Positions 1 to 12,014 are shown, counted from the first letter of the stretch. The stretch is DNA of 64,000 bases from Orientallactaga sibirica (GCA_036365145.1 JAEOAD010000024.1:12246501-12310500), one strand, 5' to 3'. Numbers and translations are program-made. The notes: a model not told the origin generated them from the letters alone.

Positions 1-838
1 GAGAGAGGAAAACTCAATACCTAGTTGGCATCCCTCCTTGATAGCTCTTTCACACTGGAATCTCAATAAAATCCTAGGATCTTCACCGCAACCCACAATT
101 AATCTCATGGCTTCATGTAAGGATTCTAATAAGTCTCCCTCACATTGTCCCATAATCATTTCTAAAAATCAAACCATGTTTCAAATCTTTTCTTTCCTGC
201 ATTTGTTATACTCCACATAGTACCAAGTGGGTGACCAAATGTGTTAATTTGGGGGAAGAAAGCCATCTTTGAAGAGCAGGAAAACACCTTTAGCATTGAG
301 TGCCCCTGCTTTCAGGATAATCAGCATTCTTTCTGCTGCCCAATGCAGAACAACTTGCTCAGTCTCAATGTGGGTAATCTCTCAAAAAATTACAGCTGAA
401 CAAACAGCAGGTTTTGGCCCACAGGTTTCATTTCTTTCTGTGCCATAACTATCTGCTCACACCAGTCTTATTTCTATGCAATGCAATCCTGAAAACGTTT
501 TCAGTACATGGCAAGAATGCAGTAAGCCTCTAACACAAACTGCTTCTAGCTCAGTATGGACAAAGCTCTTCCCTTCAAAAACAAACCTCACAGCCCACTG
601 TTCTTCCTGCACTTAGATTTTTCAACTCTGACCAGAAGAGTCCATGAAACTCTGATTACAACACTGCCAGATGTCTCTTGATCCTTTCAAATTCCTCTTG
701 CAAATCAATTCCAAGAGGCCAAAAACCACACTGGTTTCTAGCATCAAAAGTGACCTCATTCCACTAGTGCCAGATTTTTGTTGTAGTTCCTTTTGCTGCT
801 ACCACAAAACACAAACCCAAAGCACCAAGTGGTATATG
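1..838. other. No gene seen; possibly degraded LTR-element DNA
   Basis: No open frame longer than about 60 codons and no splice-bounded exon that I can support. Near 770-825 the wording (ttttgctgctaccacaaaac) resembles the edge of an abundant rodent interspersed repeat also seen near 22620 and 37645, so the block may be decayed retroelement DNA. The family is not assigned. Confidence 0.3.
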
Positions 839-840
839 CT

Positions 841-917
841 CCTGTAGTTTATTTGTAGGGGCAGAAGGCACAACCATTCTCTCTCTCTCTTCTGCTTTAA
901 AATAAATAAATTATTAT
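841..917 (+). mobile_element. B2/DIP-like SINE, 3' fragment
   Basis: Only the distal part of the SINE is present: a diverged match to the 'ggagtttatttgcagtggc' segment, then ccattctctctctctc and an aaataaataaatt tail. The tRNA-like head is missing. A full-length copy lies 20 bases downstream in the same orientation. Confidence 0.55.
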
Positions 918-925
918 TATTTTTT

Positions 926-1210
926 AAAGTTAGGTATCGGGCTGGGGAAATGGCTTAGCGGTTAAGATGCCTGACTGCTAAGCCTAAGAAGGCCCGTTTG
1001 ATTTTCTCCAGGTCCCACTTTTGGCCAGATGTAAAAAGTTTTCAAGGGTGCAATGCAGCACTTGCCCACAAGGGGGTGAACATTTCTAGAGTTCTTTCAC
1101 AGCAGCTGAGAGGCCGCTGGCACACCCATTCTCTCTCTGCCTGCCTCTTTGTCTTTTTCTCTGTGTCTGTCTCTCTCAAATAATAATAATAATAATAAAA
1201 AAGTTAGATA
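926..1210 (+). mobile_element. B2/DIP-like SINE, long subtype
   Basis: Full-length tRNA-derived SINE from 939 to about 1199, starting gggctggggaaatggctta and ending in a CT-rich segment and an (AAT)n tail. It has the extra internal block (gcaatgcagcacttgccc) that marks the long subtype. Target-site duplication: aaagttaggta at 926-936 and aaagttagata at 1200-1210. Confidence 0.88.
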
Positions 1211-1392
1211 GCAACATAAAATACATATGTTTTTAAAAAGTGAATGATACTCAACTAATGTTTTTAGACATGAAAACTACCATGTGTAAGGGGAAAATTA
1301 CATTAGAATAAATTATAGACTGTATAATGCAGAAGATTAGTCATTTTGACAAAAATAGTAATTAATGAGGTTAAGATAGGAGTATTCCAAAT

Positions 1393-1570
1393 GGGGCTAG
1401 AGAGATTCCTCAGCTGTTAAGGCTATTGTTTGCAAAGCCTAATAAATTGAACTTGATTCCCCAGTACCCACATACAGCCAGGAACAAAAATTTGCATAGG
1501 CATCTGGAGTTTATTTTCAATGGCAAGTAGCTTCCCTCCTCTGTCTCCTTACAAATAAATAATATTTTTT
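1393..1570 (+). mobile_element. B2/DIP-like SINE, short subtype, diverged
   Basis: Starts ggggctagagagattcctca, continues through 'gattccccagtacccacata' and 'catctggagttta', and ends in acaaataaataata. It lacks the long-subtype insertion and is clearly diverged, so it is an older copy. Confidence 0.8.
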
Positions 1571-3359
1571 TAGCAAGAAGAAATATCCAAAATGAAGTAG
1601 TGAGCAAATAGAATTTTTTTGAAAATGAATAAAGAATCTGTTAGCTATAGAATACATTAAAAGGACTGAGATACATTCAATCTTTCTCAGAAAGAGAAAA
1701 GGGAAGAATAAAAAAAAAAAAAAAAAAAAACAGGTTAAAGAAAAATGGCCACATTTTTTTTTTCAAATTGTGAACTTACATGTCAAAGAATCTCAATAAA
1801 CCCCATGCATAAGACACAAAGAAATCTTCACCATGGTCCTTCATAAATCAAGTTGTTTAAATTTAGTGATAAATGGTGGAAGAAGTGAATTGTAAAAAAG
1901 AAGGCTAAGAACAATGTTACCTGGACCATTTTTTTGTTGCACATGATATTCATAAGGAAAACAGATAAGTAGCAAGTATACAAAGAAATAAAATGTGTAT
2001 AAATCATTTCTTCCCAGGAATTATTTCTTCGAAATACGAAGGCATATAAAGGATGGAAAGATTTACATCCAGAGACTTACAAGAGAGAATTTAAAAAGCC
2101 GTACTTGCTTCATAGGTAAAATGTTATCACATGGCAATATGTATCTACAAAAGACATAATGAGCATAAGATGTGATAACCACACAGTTTATTTGTTGCCT
2201 TCTGAATAAGCTATTTTCAAAATTAGGAGATTGTCCTACATCATTGTGTCATGCCATGCTCTGAGCAGAAAAACCATCTCAATCTTTATCAGAAGCAGCT
2301 GTGACTACTAATAACAGACCCTCAAGATTGTGTTTGCTATCATTTCCTCCTAGAAGGGTGGAGCGACTCATCACACCCTTGCCTGAGATCATGCCCACTC
2401 ATTCTTGTAGTCCCTGATAGCTCCATGTGATTCTGCACCAACTGCATTTGGTCTTGTAATCTTGGGAGATTCTGGTTGTAAGGTTAACTGTTTGTAGGAA
2501 AAAACAATCCAGGCAAATATGAGATTACCATCCAGGCTAGGGTGAGATCTTTTAATGCTAAGACTACTTTGGGACCATCCATCATAGCCTATGTTCTGTA
2601 AGGAAGTCCAGTAAACTTACTATCTTGCCAGTTTGAACTTTGAAAGACTCATACTCCAGTCTACCTATACTACTCAGAGATGGGTGGGCAGACACTCATC
2701 AGCATTTCTCCAGAAAAAAAGTTTCAGGCTGCTCACATTTGTTACAATGAGTAACATTATTATAAAATTCTTAACATTCCAAGTGTGGGGCAATTTCAAC
2801 TCATACTCTACTTGTCACTCTGAAGAAGGCTACATTGGTAAGCAGTCTGGCAATTTTATTGTAAAATTAATAATATATCTATTATATGTTCCTCTAATTA
2901 TGAGTTTAAGGATTTACTAAAAATGTAAATTTACATTAACTACACTTTACATAAGTATCATAATGGTTTCATTTGTAATCATCAAATACAAGCTACATGT
3001 ACTTGAATGATAAATGCAAGAAATGTGATACTACTCTGTATTTAAAAAGGGGGAAAGTTATTGATATACTAAATAATATTGAATAACAAAAGCATTATGA
3101 AAAATAATGTCTACATGTATAATTCATATATATGATATTTTTGTAAAGCCAGTTTTCCAAGAATATAAAGTAGTCATTTTTTGAAGGAGAAGTTGATTCA
3201 GAAGTGTAGCAAATGGTCATGTTTTTGCACTTCACAGTGATGTAATAATGGCTACATAACTTTGTGTATGTCTCAATGCTCAAACTTTACTCCAAATTAT
3301 TCTAGATGTGCATTTCTAGAGTGAGTTCAACTGTAAATTAAGATATTCATGATTCAATT
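1571..3359. other. Unique AT-rich DNA, nothing recognised
   Basis: No repeat family or exon that I can name. The only low-complexity element is an A run at about 1711-1730. The short open frames here have no coding character. Confidence 0.6.
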
Positions 3360-3599
3360 GGTGGCATGCTTGCTGTATCAGCAGAGGACCTCAGCTGAGA
3401 TGTTGTCAACCATGTAAAAAGCTCAGCATGATGGCATGCATCTTGTCCCACAGGAGGGGACATGGAGGCAGGCAGAACATTAGGGTCAGCTGGAGAGCTA
3501 ACCTGACCAACTCAGTGAGTTCCAGATTAAGGGAAAACCCTTTTCTCAAAAATAAAGTAGGGAGCAAAAATGAGAAGACACTTGACACTGTCCTGTGGC

Positions 3600-3654
<55 letters not shown>

Positions 3655-3660
3655 ATACCA
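3360..3660 (+). mobile_element. B4-type SINE ending in a (CA)n tract
   Basis: Diverged B4/RSINE1-like sequence: gcagaggacctcagctgag, a central B1-like part (gaggcaggcagaacattagg...gttccagatta) and a gacacttgacactgtcctg segment that runs directly into a (CA)n tract. This order is typical of rodent B4 elements. Confidence 0.65.
3602..3653. repeat. (CA)26 microsatellite
   Basis: Perfect alternating AC from 3602 to 3653 at the 3' end of the B4 element. It creates long Val/Cys and Thr/His frames on both strands that are artefacts. Confidence 0.97.
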
Positions 3661-3888
3661 TACCACACCAAAATGAAATACACCATTTTAAATCAGAAAT
3701 AAAGACTATACAGTGTTGTCCAGCCATTGGTCTAATATAAAATTTATGTAGAATATGTTTAAAAAGTGTTTGTACTGTCCATGAAGTATGAAAGAACAAG
3801 TAAAAATATGTCCACAAGGGAGGCCAAAATTTTACATTCTGTTACACTCTGTAAACTCTTTTAAACAAGTATACATACATGCTCCAAA

Positions 3889-4040
3889 GACTTGAAGCAG
3901 AAGAGAGACTGGGTGGTAGGGTAGGAAGAAGGAGGGAGGAGAATGGTGAGCATGGTCAAAGTACCTATTACCCTTGGCAGAATAGTATGACACCTGTATA
4001 CAGTGAATATATATGAATAAAATGGATTGAAAGAGAGTGA
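3889..4040 (+). mobile_element. Probable L1 3' end fragment
   Basis: A G-rich purine stretch (about 3908-3945) followed by gagcatggtcaaagta and an A/T-rich end (gaatatatatgaataaaatgg) resembles the polypurine tract and terminus of rodent L1 3'UTRs. It is short and diverged, so assignment is tentative. Confidence 0.45.
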
Positions 4041-5295
4041 TGACGCACAACCTTAGAATGTGATCTGGTGTGCAGCAAGTGTTCTATATATTTTAACTCT
4101 TTAGATTGTTGTTATCTGAGGCTGAATCACACAACTTCAGCTAAGACATGGCACCACAGCCTGCTTAAAAGTGAATTTACCCTCCCTGCATCAGGACACC
4201 AGGGGGATGATGTCAAGACAGTTGATTTTATACTGCAAAAAGATGAGAGGGGAATTTCAATTTATACATACTTTTTATTCTGATAAAGTAAGGAAGTAAA
4301 TGTTGAAATAACTCATGAAATTCTGTTCATGAAATTAGTTCTCATAACTTTGGTAATTTTTAAAAAGCATTTACAAAGTACATCTCTTTTGTTTCTTTAG
4401 CTACTTTGCAGAAAAGAGGGGGAGGAACAAATGAAAGTTTCCATTGGTGACATTTTCTCCTTTATCACAAAAGTAAGATCTTAAGGCTAGCTGTAAAGGC
4501 TTTATAAGCTGACTAATAGAGGGAAAAGGGGAAATTGAAAAGGTTAGAAAGGAGGCATTCTCCATTCATTTCACTCTATGATTCCAAAGGAAGAATGGAA
4601 CCACAAGAATCTCCTCCATCAAACTCTGGGTCAAATAGTTATGCCAATCACAATCATTGTGTTCTCCAAAGCTAGGTTTTGTGTGTGCTCACAAGTGTAG
4701 ATTTCCCATATGCTAATCAGCTCACAGGATCTAGCTCCACAGTTTTCCTTTCGGGACAGTTTCATTGTGATCAGTAGCATCTGTATTATGGAGAAATAAA
4801 ACCCACCCAGTGTAGTCCCTCTGTCAGAAAACTTTTATCATCACTGTGACAGAATTTAAGCTCCTCCTGCAATTGATGACATTATTGTTGTTGTTGTTCA
4901 TGTGGTTGTGGTTTTTTGGACAGCTCAACTATAAAACCACTGGAAGATTTTTCAAGGGGGTGGTAATCACATAATAGCCTGTTACCAAGTTGCTTTCTTC
5001 TGATGGACATAGTAGAATCTTGTATTGTCTTTTTAAATGATGCACATCCTTCACAATTCAGTAGAACAAATTAGTTACTACACACAGACCAGATAGATGA
5101 GTAATATTATTTAAGTAGTCCAGTGTCTAAGCAAGGCATGGTACTGCTAGGAAAATTGATTCTCAAAGGTGAAAGTGATGGTATTGAAAAGGCCCTAGAG
5201 GAATGCATAATATAGGGACTTCATCTAATAGTCCTACAAAAAATCTGGTACTAGTAAACTTTATGCTCTGTTATATTGAAGAACAAATGCTATGT
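4041..5295. other. Unique DNA, nothing recognised
   Basis: No mobile element or coding segment I can support. A short (GTT)n stretch occurs at about 4885-4900. Confidence 0.55.
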
Positions 5296-5524
5296 GTGAC
5301 TGTGGTAGTTTGAATATATGGCCCCCAATATATTCAGTGTTTTATTAGTTTATTGTTTGCATCTTCAGCCACCTTGCTAGAGGCAATGTCAGTGGGCGGT
5401 TCTTAAGGTGTGGTGGTGGGTTTGAGATTCCATTGTAAAGATATGCAAAGTGTGCCTAATAGGAGTTCCTGAAGTGTGCTGTGGCTTTTGGCTATAGCTT
5501 TGCTCTGTGTGCTGTGTAGCTGGT

Positions 5525-5562
<38 letters not shown>

Positions 5563-5725
5563 CACTCTGCTTGGCCCTGTGAAGAGGCCAGCTTCTTCTG
5601 CCATTAGGGAACTTCCCCTGGATCTGTAAGCTTCAATAAATAATATCCCTTATATCCCTTCTTCCATAACTGTGCCTGGTCTGGAAGTTCATCTCAGCAA
5701 ACCTGAAGCTGTCTGCTACAGTGAC
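5296..5725 (+). mobile_element. Solo LTR, MaLR-like (copy 1)
   Basis: The LTR spans 5301-5720, starts TGTGGTAGTTTGAATATATG and ends GTCTGCTACA, the TG...CA ends of an LTR. A perfect 5-bp target duplication GTGAC flanks it at 5296-5300 and 5721-5725. Aataaa lies near 5633, where U3/R polyadenylation would be. No internal region or second LTR is present, so it is a solo LTR left by recombination. The TGTGGTAGTTTGAA start suggests the ERVL-MaLR group. A 37-base T run expands one internal site relative to the copy at 9839. Confidence 0.88.
5526..5562. repeat. T37 homopolymer inside the LTR
   Basis: Uninterrupted T run in LTR copy 1. The corresponding place in the copies at 9839 and 22209 is a mixed CT-rich stretch, so the run expanded after insertion or is an assembly-sensitive tract. 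Confidence 0.95.
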
Positions 5726-6016
5726 CAAAATCATTCTTTGATTTATAGTAAGTAATTGATTAGCAGTGGATGAAATAAATACTTACAAAATTATGATACT
5801 GACCTTTTAAATTTGTAGTTATGTCTCTATTTCTATATACTAATACATACCAGAAAAACTTATCCTGACATTCTGTAAAATTTTAGCATCAATCTAATTA
5901 TTTTATCTATATACCACTAATGATTCAAATTTTACTGTATGCACATGAATAACTTATACACCCCTATGAACCTGTATCTTGACAATAAAAAGTAAAAAGA
6001 TAATTAAAAAAATAAA
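5726..6016. other. Unique DNA, nothing recognised
   Basis: AT-rich single-copy-looking sequence with no supported feature. Confidence 0.5.
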
Positions 6017-6243
6017 GGCATGAAGAGATTGTTTAGCAGTTAAGGTGCTTGCCTGCAAAGCCAAGGACCCAGGTCAATTCCCCAGGACCTATGTAAGCCA
6101 GATACACAAGGTGGCACACACATCTGGAGTTTGATTACAGTGGCTAGAGGCCCTGGGACAGCCATCTTCTCACTCTCTATCTCCCTACCTGACTGTCTCT
6201 CTCTCTCTCTCTCTCAGAAAATAAATAAAAATAATTTTTTAAA
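6017..6243 (+). mobile_element. B2/DIP-like SINE, short subtype
   Basis: Starts ggcatgaagagattgtttag, with 'cttgcctgcaaagccaagga', 'gtaagccagatacacaaggt' and a (CT)n stretch before agaaaataaataaaa. Short subtype, full length, moderately diverged. Confidence 0.88.
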
Positions 6244-6317
6244 AGAGTAAACATATATTTTAAATAGTAAATTACTAATTTCTTGTGAGTCATTAAGGGT
6301 AATTTATTCTCTTTTTC

Positions 6318-7992
6318 ATTTTAATACATTTTATTAGTTATGTATATAGAGTATATATAGCCATGATGGTAACATCATTAGTCTTCTCCCTGTTCTCCCC
6401 CCCATGGGTAATGTGAGTCTTGCCTTATGGGGGTAGCCATCAGTTATGCAGGAGAGGCAATGACTCTGTGTATAATGACCCAACTCATGGCTCTAACAAT
6501 CTTTCCATCCCCTCTTCTGCGAACTTCCCTGAGCCATGTTGGGTTCATTTTAGGTCTATTTCAGTGAAGAGGTTTTGGGAGTCTCTGTGTCTCTGGATAT
6601 CTGATTTGGTAGCGGTTGAGTGTTCTTTGTGTCTATCTCCTTCACCCTTGTGCTGGTACCAGGTTCATCAATAAAGCAGCACTCTTGCTCATTTCTCCTA
6701 TGACTCTATGGCTTCATCTAGTGCCCTGTTGAGGTGCTATAAGGGCTGATTCTCTCCTCAGGTTCTGCATCCATCTGAAAGAGAGAAGCAGATTCTCTAA
6801 TGGAGAGTGAAGTCAGCATAAGATACATGGATAACCATTATTATTTTAGAGAGAATTTAATAGGTGTAGGCCCTCTTGTATCCCACTATTGGTGGGAGCT
6901 TGATATTGGAGAGTGGGCTTATTTTTGGATATGGTTCTGACTTGTTTCCTGTTTCCAGGTATGGGTTCCATTCCACTGAGTGGATCCATTAGCCAAATCT
7001 AGAGCAACTGGTAACCCACCATGGCTGTGTTCCACTACTGCACTTGTGTGAGCATCACATCAGGTTGATTGCTTCTTAGTAGCTTAGACCACAGGCTGCT
7101 TAGACAGATGTTGGTCGTTTTCCCCCAGTCATTTGCATAGTACCTTTTGGCACTAGACAAGCTAACTTTTGGGGACTGATTCTCATCCAGATTCCAGCCA
7201 GGTCTCTCCATGTTCCATCCGAATAGCATATGGTTTCTTCAGCAGTAGGGTCTTACCAATAACCTTTGGTGGGTCATCAAGTACTCTGACAGAAATCTGC
7301 CCTCTTTTGGGAAACCTTGTAGGTCTCAGTGATCAACAGCTCATTGTGGATATTAACCACATGCTGGTATTGGGAGTTACAGGTCAGTGCCAAGGGGAAA
7401 GAAGGAAGAAAAAGTATCAGTGATATTAAAGAGAAAGAGAGAAGAGGGAGTGATAGAGAGAGAAATAGGAGAAGATTGAGGTTAGTTTTCATCATACCCT
7501 CTCCAGGCCCCTGTGATTCAGGTGTTCTTTCCAAGCACCTGATGCAGGTTCAACTCTTTAGTATGTCTTTCAGGATATAGGATTTTATGGTCCCATTTCC
7601 ATTTGGGTCCAGTTTTTTTTTCCCTCCTATCCACCTTTCCTTGACCTTCCACCCCACCATCCCTATTGTCCAGTCCTCGAGATATTTATTAGGTGTGTCA
7701 GCATCTCAAGAAAATACAAATTAGGAGCCACAGATGAGTGAGACCATATGATGCTTATCTTTCTATGATTGGGTGAGTTCACTAACAATGATATATTCCA
7801 AGTTTGACCATTTTTCTCCAAATTGCTTTGTGTCATTTTTCCTTACTGCTGTGTAGAATTCCATTGTGTAGATATACCACATCTTATTTATCCATTCATC
7901 TAATGATAGACATCTGGGTTGATTCAGCTCTTAGCTATTATTAATTGAGCAGCTATAAACATGGTTGAGCTAATATTTGTAAACTGAGGCTT
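6318..7992 (-). mobile_element. L1, 5'-truncated: 3'UTR plus end of ORF2
   Basis: Minus-oriented L1. The 3' end is at about 6318 and a 3'UTR of roughly 1.3 kb extends to about 7640. It matches the L1 copies at 14.7 kb (same orientation) and at 53.2 and 57.5 kb (opposite orientation). From about 7700 to 7992 the reverse complement is the C-terminal end of ORF2, decayed by stops. The pyrimidine-rich plus strand at 7610-7680 is the polypurine tract of the 3'UTR. The 5' side is truncated at about 7992. Confidence 0.85.
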
Positions 7993-9339
7993 ATTACCCA
8001 GTCTAGATCCTCTGTACTTAAAAATGAGTTTCAATTCAGTATTTGTATAGGAAACTATGTTTGTCTTTGAAGGGGAAAAGACATTGTTATTGGCCTACAG
8101 AAATGCAGCTACAATAAAGTTAATGCTCAGAGAGAAGCTCAGATGGCTGTGGTTGCCTCAGTTGGGGTCCACACAGTGTCAGCTTTCCCATATAATCCTG
8201 CATCTGATTCCCTTGGCTCTGAGCATCATAGGACATAAAGCTTGAAAAAGAGTGGGTGGAATAATTTGGCATTGGTTTTATTTGAATTGAATCCACTAGA
8301 GGATGTGAACTATTTGGGGGTTTTAAAGTAATCAATAAGATTCAATGACTTTATAATAATTTTTATATAAGTAAACAATGAAAACCATATCAACAGTAAT
8401 GCATATGTGTAATATACAAATGTATACATTTTTTGTCTCAATTCATTTCTGTTCAGATTTTCCAGAAACACAAAAGAAAAGTAGCCTAGTACCAGACCCC
8501 ATGTAAAGTTCAGAAGGTGTATACACAGATACAAAAAGATGATGAGTGCTGAAATTTGGCCTGTGGAAAGGGAAGTAGTAGACATTTCCAAATATGTACT
8601 TATTGAACCATGGACAAGAAGGGATTTTTTGACAAACATTATTAATAGTGGGGAGTAGTTATTCAGTCTAAAAATATTTGTATGAATTACAGCTCCCCGG
8701 CCTGCATAGTATAAAAATCAGAACTAGAGTTTATCATACTATGCATCTATAAATCCTGGATCCTATGGACTTATCTCCAGGTCTTTGTGATGTTTGGAAA
8801 ACTTTAATATTACTTTGAATCATAGTTCGATATTGTATGTGAAAAGTTATAATATAACTGCTAAGAATAAGAGTCCATGATACAATTGATTATTAATAAT
8901 AATTATTGGATACTGCATTTGAAAGGCATTTTCTAAGTTGAACACACATAAGCATTTGTAAAACTAAATGAAGTTATTATAATTGGTAAAAGATCTGTGA
9001 TTTTCATCTGTTTTACAGAGGACAAGAAAAAGATACAGAATGTCTTTGCACCATATCTGGGCTTATGTAACAATATAATAAAGTTACACTACCTTTACAT
9101 GATTATATACATATTTTGAGTTATCTGGTCCAAAAACGACACAAAAATACTGCAATGCAATTCCTGAGGACTGTTTTGTATTTTTTTTTTTTTTTTGCAT
9201 CACTATGAAGACAAGCCTCTCTCACTAGAATTGGTTCACATTAATGAAAAAGAACTGAAGAAGACAGTATATGGTGCTCAGATAAATTAAATTTTCACCC
9301 ATATAAGTGCTGCCTAAAATTAGATTATTCTGCTGAAAG
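7993..9339. other. Unique AT-rich DNA, nothing recognised
   Basis: Scanned on both strands; no repeat or exon supported. The 109-codon minus frame at 8310-8639 has no recognisable domain. A T run lies at 9181-9196. Confidence 0.55.
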
Positions 9340-9500
9340 ATCCTCTCCCACATAACTGATGGCTACCCCCATAAGGCAAGACCCACATTAACCATGGGGG
9401 GAGGACAGGGAGAAGGATAATGATGGCACCATCATGACTGTATATATACTATATACATAACTAATAAAAAATAAATGAATATGAAACTGAAAAAAAAAGA
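9340..9500 (+). mobile_element. L1 3' terminal fragment
   Basis: Matches the terminus of the young L1 3'UTR: cataactgatggctaccccc, aaggcaagacccacattaac, gtatatatactatatacata, then an A-rich tail ending near 9500. The same terminus is at 57700-57820 (+) and, reversed, at 6318-6450. Confidence 0.85.
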
Positions 9501-9833
9501 TTTCCCAGAGCTTCTAAAGTTGAAAACAACTTTGTGTCCATCCAGCAGCCATGTGGGCATAAGAAATGTGGAGGCGTTGACATGAAGAGCGAGCATATTC
9601 GTTCTGCAAGTAGTTTATTTCTGACATAATATTACCAACTATGGTATGAGGTGAATGTAGAACTCATTGGCTTAGGTTGGCTTCATTTAATGCAGATGTT
9701 CATTTTTCAGGATGGACAGTGGTAAAAAGCCACTAGCACATGTATCCCTGGCTGACTAATGATCATTGGCTAAAGCCTCAGGTGAGTGACACCAGTCCTG
9801 CTGCTGGGCCTGTTATCTCCTCTCCGCTTTTTC
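9501..9833. other. Unique block, left half, interrupted by a solo LTR
   Basis: Non-repetitive sequence that continues at 10231 after the LTR. On the minus strand it has an AATAAA (tttatt near 9610-9620) and keeps several CpGs (for example in gaggcgttg and gaagagcgag), unlike its surroundings. It could be a 3'UTR-derived retrocopy or an old conserved element. No source gene recognised. Confidence 0.3.
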
Positions 9834-10230
9834 CTCTCTGTGGTAGTTTGAATATATGTCCCCCAATATATTCAGTGTTTTATTAGTTATAGTTTGCATC
9901 TGCAATCACCTTGCTAGAGGCAATGTCACTGGGGGCCGGTCTTAAGGTGTGGGTTTGAGATTCTATTGTAAAGATATGCAAATGTGCCTAGCAGGAGTTC
10001 CTGAAGTGTGCTGTGTGACCTTTTGACTGTAGTTTTGCTCAGTGTGCTGTTTAGCTGGCGGCTTGGCTTTTCTCTCTCTTGCCTGGTCCTGTGGAGGGCA
10101 AGCCACTTCTTCTGCTATTATGGAACTTCCCCTGGATCTGTAAGCTTCAATAAATAATATCCCTTCCTCCATAACTGTGCCTGGTCTGGAAGTTCATCTC
10201 AGCGAACCTGAAGCTGTCTGCTACACTCTC
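9834..10230 (+). mobile_element. Solo LTR, MaLR-like (copy 2)
   Basis: The LTR spans 9839-10225, starting TGTGGTAGTTTGAATATATG and ending GTCTGCTACA. Perfect 5-bp target duplication CTCTC at 9834-9838 and 10226-10230. It is highly similar to the LTR at 5301, without the long T run. The aataaa motif is retained near 10150. Confidence 0.9.
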
Positions 10231-10594
10231 AGTCTTATCAGCATCAGAAACCAGCAGAACGTCTTGCATTGAATAGCAGTACTGGCTGGTTTGCCTTGGG
10301 GCTGCCATATTAACCACAATTTCATTGAGTAGTCAGTCCATTATTTAAATGTACTGTAAGCATTATTCATTGGTTTACATTTCAATAGTTCCGATTAGAG
10401 ATGGGTAGACTCTGACGTCAACACTATGCACGTGTCTATATAAAGCACATACAAGATTTATAAAACAGAAACAAAGTCATCCATAGTGTCTGCAGGCCAC
10501 CTTACAGTAACTACAGTATAAAAACTATCATACTCCAAAATGTTTAGAAACTTCTTTTATTGTTTTTCATTATTACAATTTATTTACTAACTTG
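10231..10594. other. Unique block, right half, downstream of the LTR
   Basis: Continues the non-repetitive block of 9501-9833. It has CpG-containing words such as ctgacgtcaac, a CRE-like TGACGTCA at about 10411-10418, followed by tatataaa at about 10437-10444. This may be chance; no gene is attached. Confidence 0.3.
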
Positions 10595-10965
10595 AGGGTA
10601 AGGAGCTGACTCAGTGGACAGAGCAGTTACTATGCAAGCAGGAGGGCCTGAGTGTGGATCCCTAGAAAGCATGTAAAGCCAGTCATGATGGCATGAGCAT
10701 CTGTTATCCCAGTGATCCAGTGATGAGATGGGAGGTAGAGGCAGAAGAATCCCCACAAACTCACAGGCCAGCATGCCTGGAGAACGCAGCTGCAAACAAG
10801 ACATCCTGCTTCAGATGATGTATGAGGAAGGAACAGCCCAAGGATATCCTCTGACCTCCACATGCGTTCAGTGACACACGTGTGCCATGGCTTGCATATT
10901 GTGCAGCATAAATACTGGCACCCTCCACATGAAAAACACACACACACACACACACACACTCGCTA
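10595..10965 (+). mobile_element. B4-type SINE with (CA)n end
   Basis: Full-length B4: tRNA-like head (ggagctgactcagtggacag), B1-like centre (gggaggtagaggcagaagaa, gcatgcctggagaacgcagc), then cctctgacctccacatgcgt and a (CA)n tract at 10936-10960. This is the standard B4 order. Confidence 0.85.
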
Positions 10966-11096
10966 AGAATCCATGCACTAACCTTATCAGTTACCATTTT
11001 ATAATAGGTTTTCTCAATTGCAGTTTAAAGATACCTGCATCAGATTCTCTTGGGCAGAAGGATTTAATTTGCTCTCTTCAAATCGTCTACAAATTC

Positions 11097-11402
11097 AAGA
11101 CTCCCTGCATCTTAGGCAGCATGGAGGACTGATCTCTTGATGTAGGTTTGCCCTGGAGAATTGCACAATGGGGATGAAGATGGAGAAGCAGAGGCGTGGC
11201 TCCTGCCACTGTGTTTTTGCCGCAAGTAAGACCATGGATATGGTCAGACTCTCCTGGGACAGCTGTAGAACATATTCCCAGTCCTCATCCACAGTTATCC
11301 AGTGCCAGCAAGGGAAGTATATATTGTCCCTTATGCATCCTATGCTGGTCCACAGACTACCTAATCCCTGATCACAAAAGGTTGGAAAAAAAAAAAAAAA
11401 AC
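11097..11402 (+). other. Sequence block ending in A16; possible retrocopy
   Basis: About 290 bases of comparatively G+C-richer sequence end in an uninterrupted A run at 11386-11401, as a retroposed RNA would. No aataaa precedes the run and no known protein is recognisable in any frame. The 148-codon minus frame overlapping it has no domain I know. It could equally be unique DNA beside a chance A run. Confidence 0.25.
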
Positions 11403-11693
11403 TCATTTGGTGATCCAGTTTCATTATGTTGTTTTGGGGATTAATCTTGGAAGTTAAATCTGTAGTGAATTCTACTAATTTTCTCAATATTTTAAAATAT
11501 CTCATCAGCTCTTTTAAACTTTTGAAATTAGTAAAAATCATTTTATTATCTGCAACACAATGGACACAAAATAGTTACTAAAAAAAGCAAACATATTGTT
11601 CTATCCTAAAACCATATAATTTGAAGCTTCAGGACATTATATGAGTGATTGTATTTTAAATTAGAACATTTTACATTAAACTATGACACTTTC
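11403..11693. other. Unique DNA, nothing recognised
   Basis: AT-rich, no repeats or exons supported. Confidence 0.5.
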
Positions 11694-11946
11694 AGAGCTG
11701 TAGAGATGGCTTTGCAGTTAAGTGCTTGCCTGTGAAGCCTAAGGACCCCAGTTCAAGGCTTGATTCCCCAGTACCCACATAAGCCAGATGCACAAATTGG
11801 CACATGAATCTGGAGTTCATTTGCAGTGGCTGGAGGACCTGATATGCCCATTCTCTCATTCTTTCTCTCTTTCCTCTCTTTCTCTTTCTCTCTCTGTGCC
11901 TCTTTCTCTGTCTGTTGCTAATAAATAAATAAAAATTTAAAAAATT
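11694..11946 (+). mobile_element. B2/DIP-like SINE, short subtype
   Basis: Starts agagctgtagagatggcttt, with 'gattccccagtacccacata', 'agccagatgcacaaattggc', then CT-rich sequence and an aaataaataaaaa tail. Full length. Confidence 0.9.
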
Positions 11947-12014
11947 AAAGTATAACACCTTGGTGGGTAGTGAAATTTGAGATCTTTGATGTATCAAAAT
12001 TTTGTGGGGATTTT

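Noticed and set aside
3406..3817. Val/Cys-rich and Thr/His-rich frames on both strands
   Set aside because: Translation of the (CA)n microsatellite at 3602-3653.
10405..10450. CRE-like site followed by a TATA-like word, as a promoter
   Set aside because: No transcript, CpG island or downstream exon to support it. A single occurrence in AT-rich DNA is easily chance.
11095..11541. 148-codon minus-strand open frame
   Set aside because: Contains a poly-Phe stretch from the A run at 11386-11401 and has no known domain. The frame is a by-product of low-complexity sequence.
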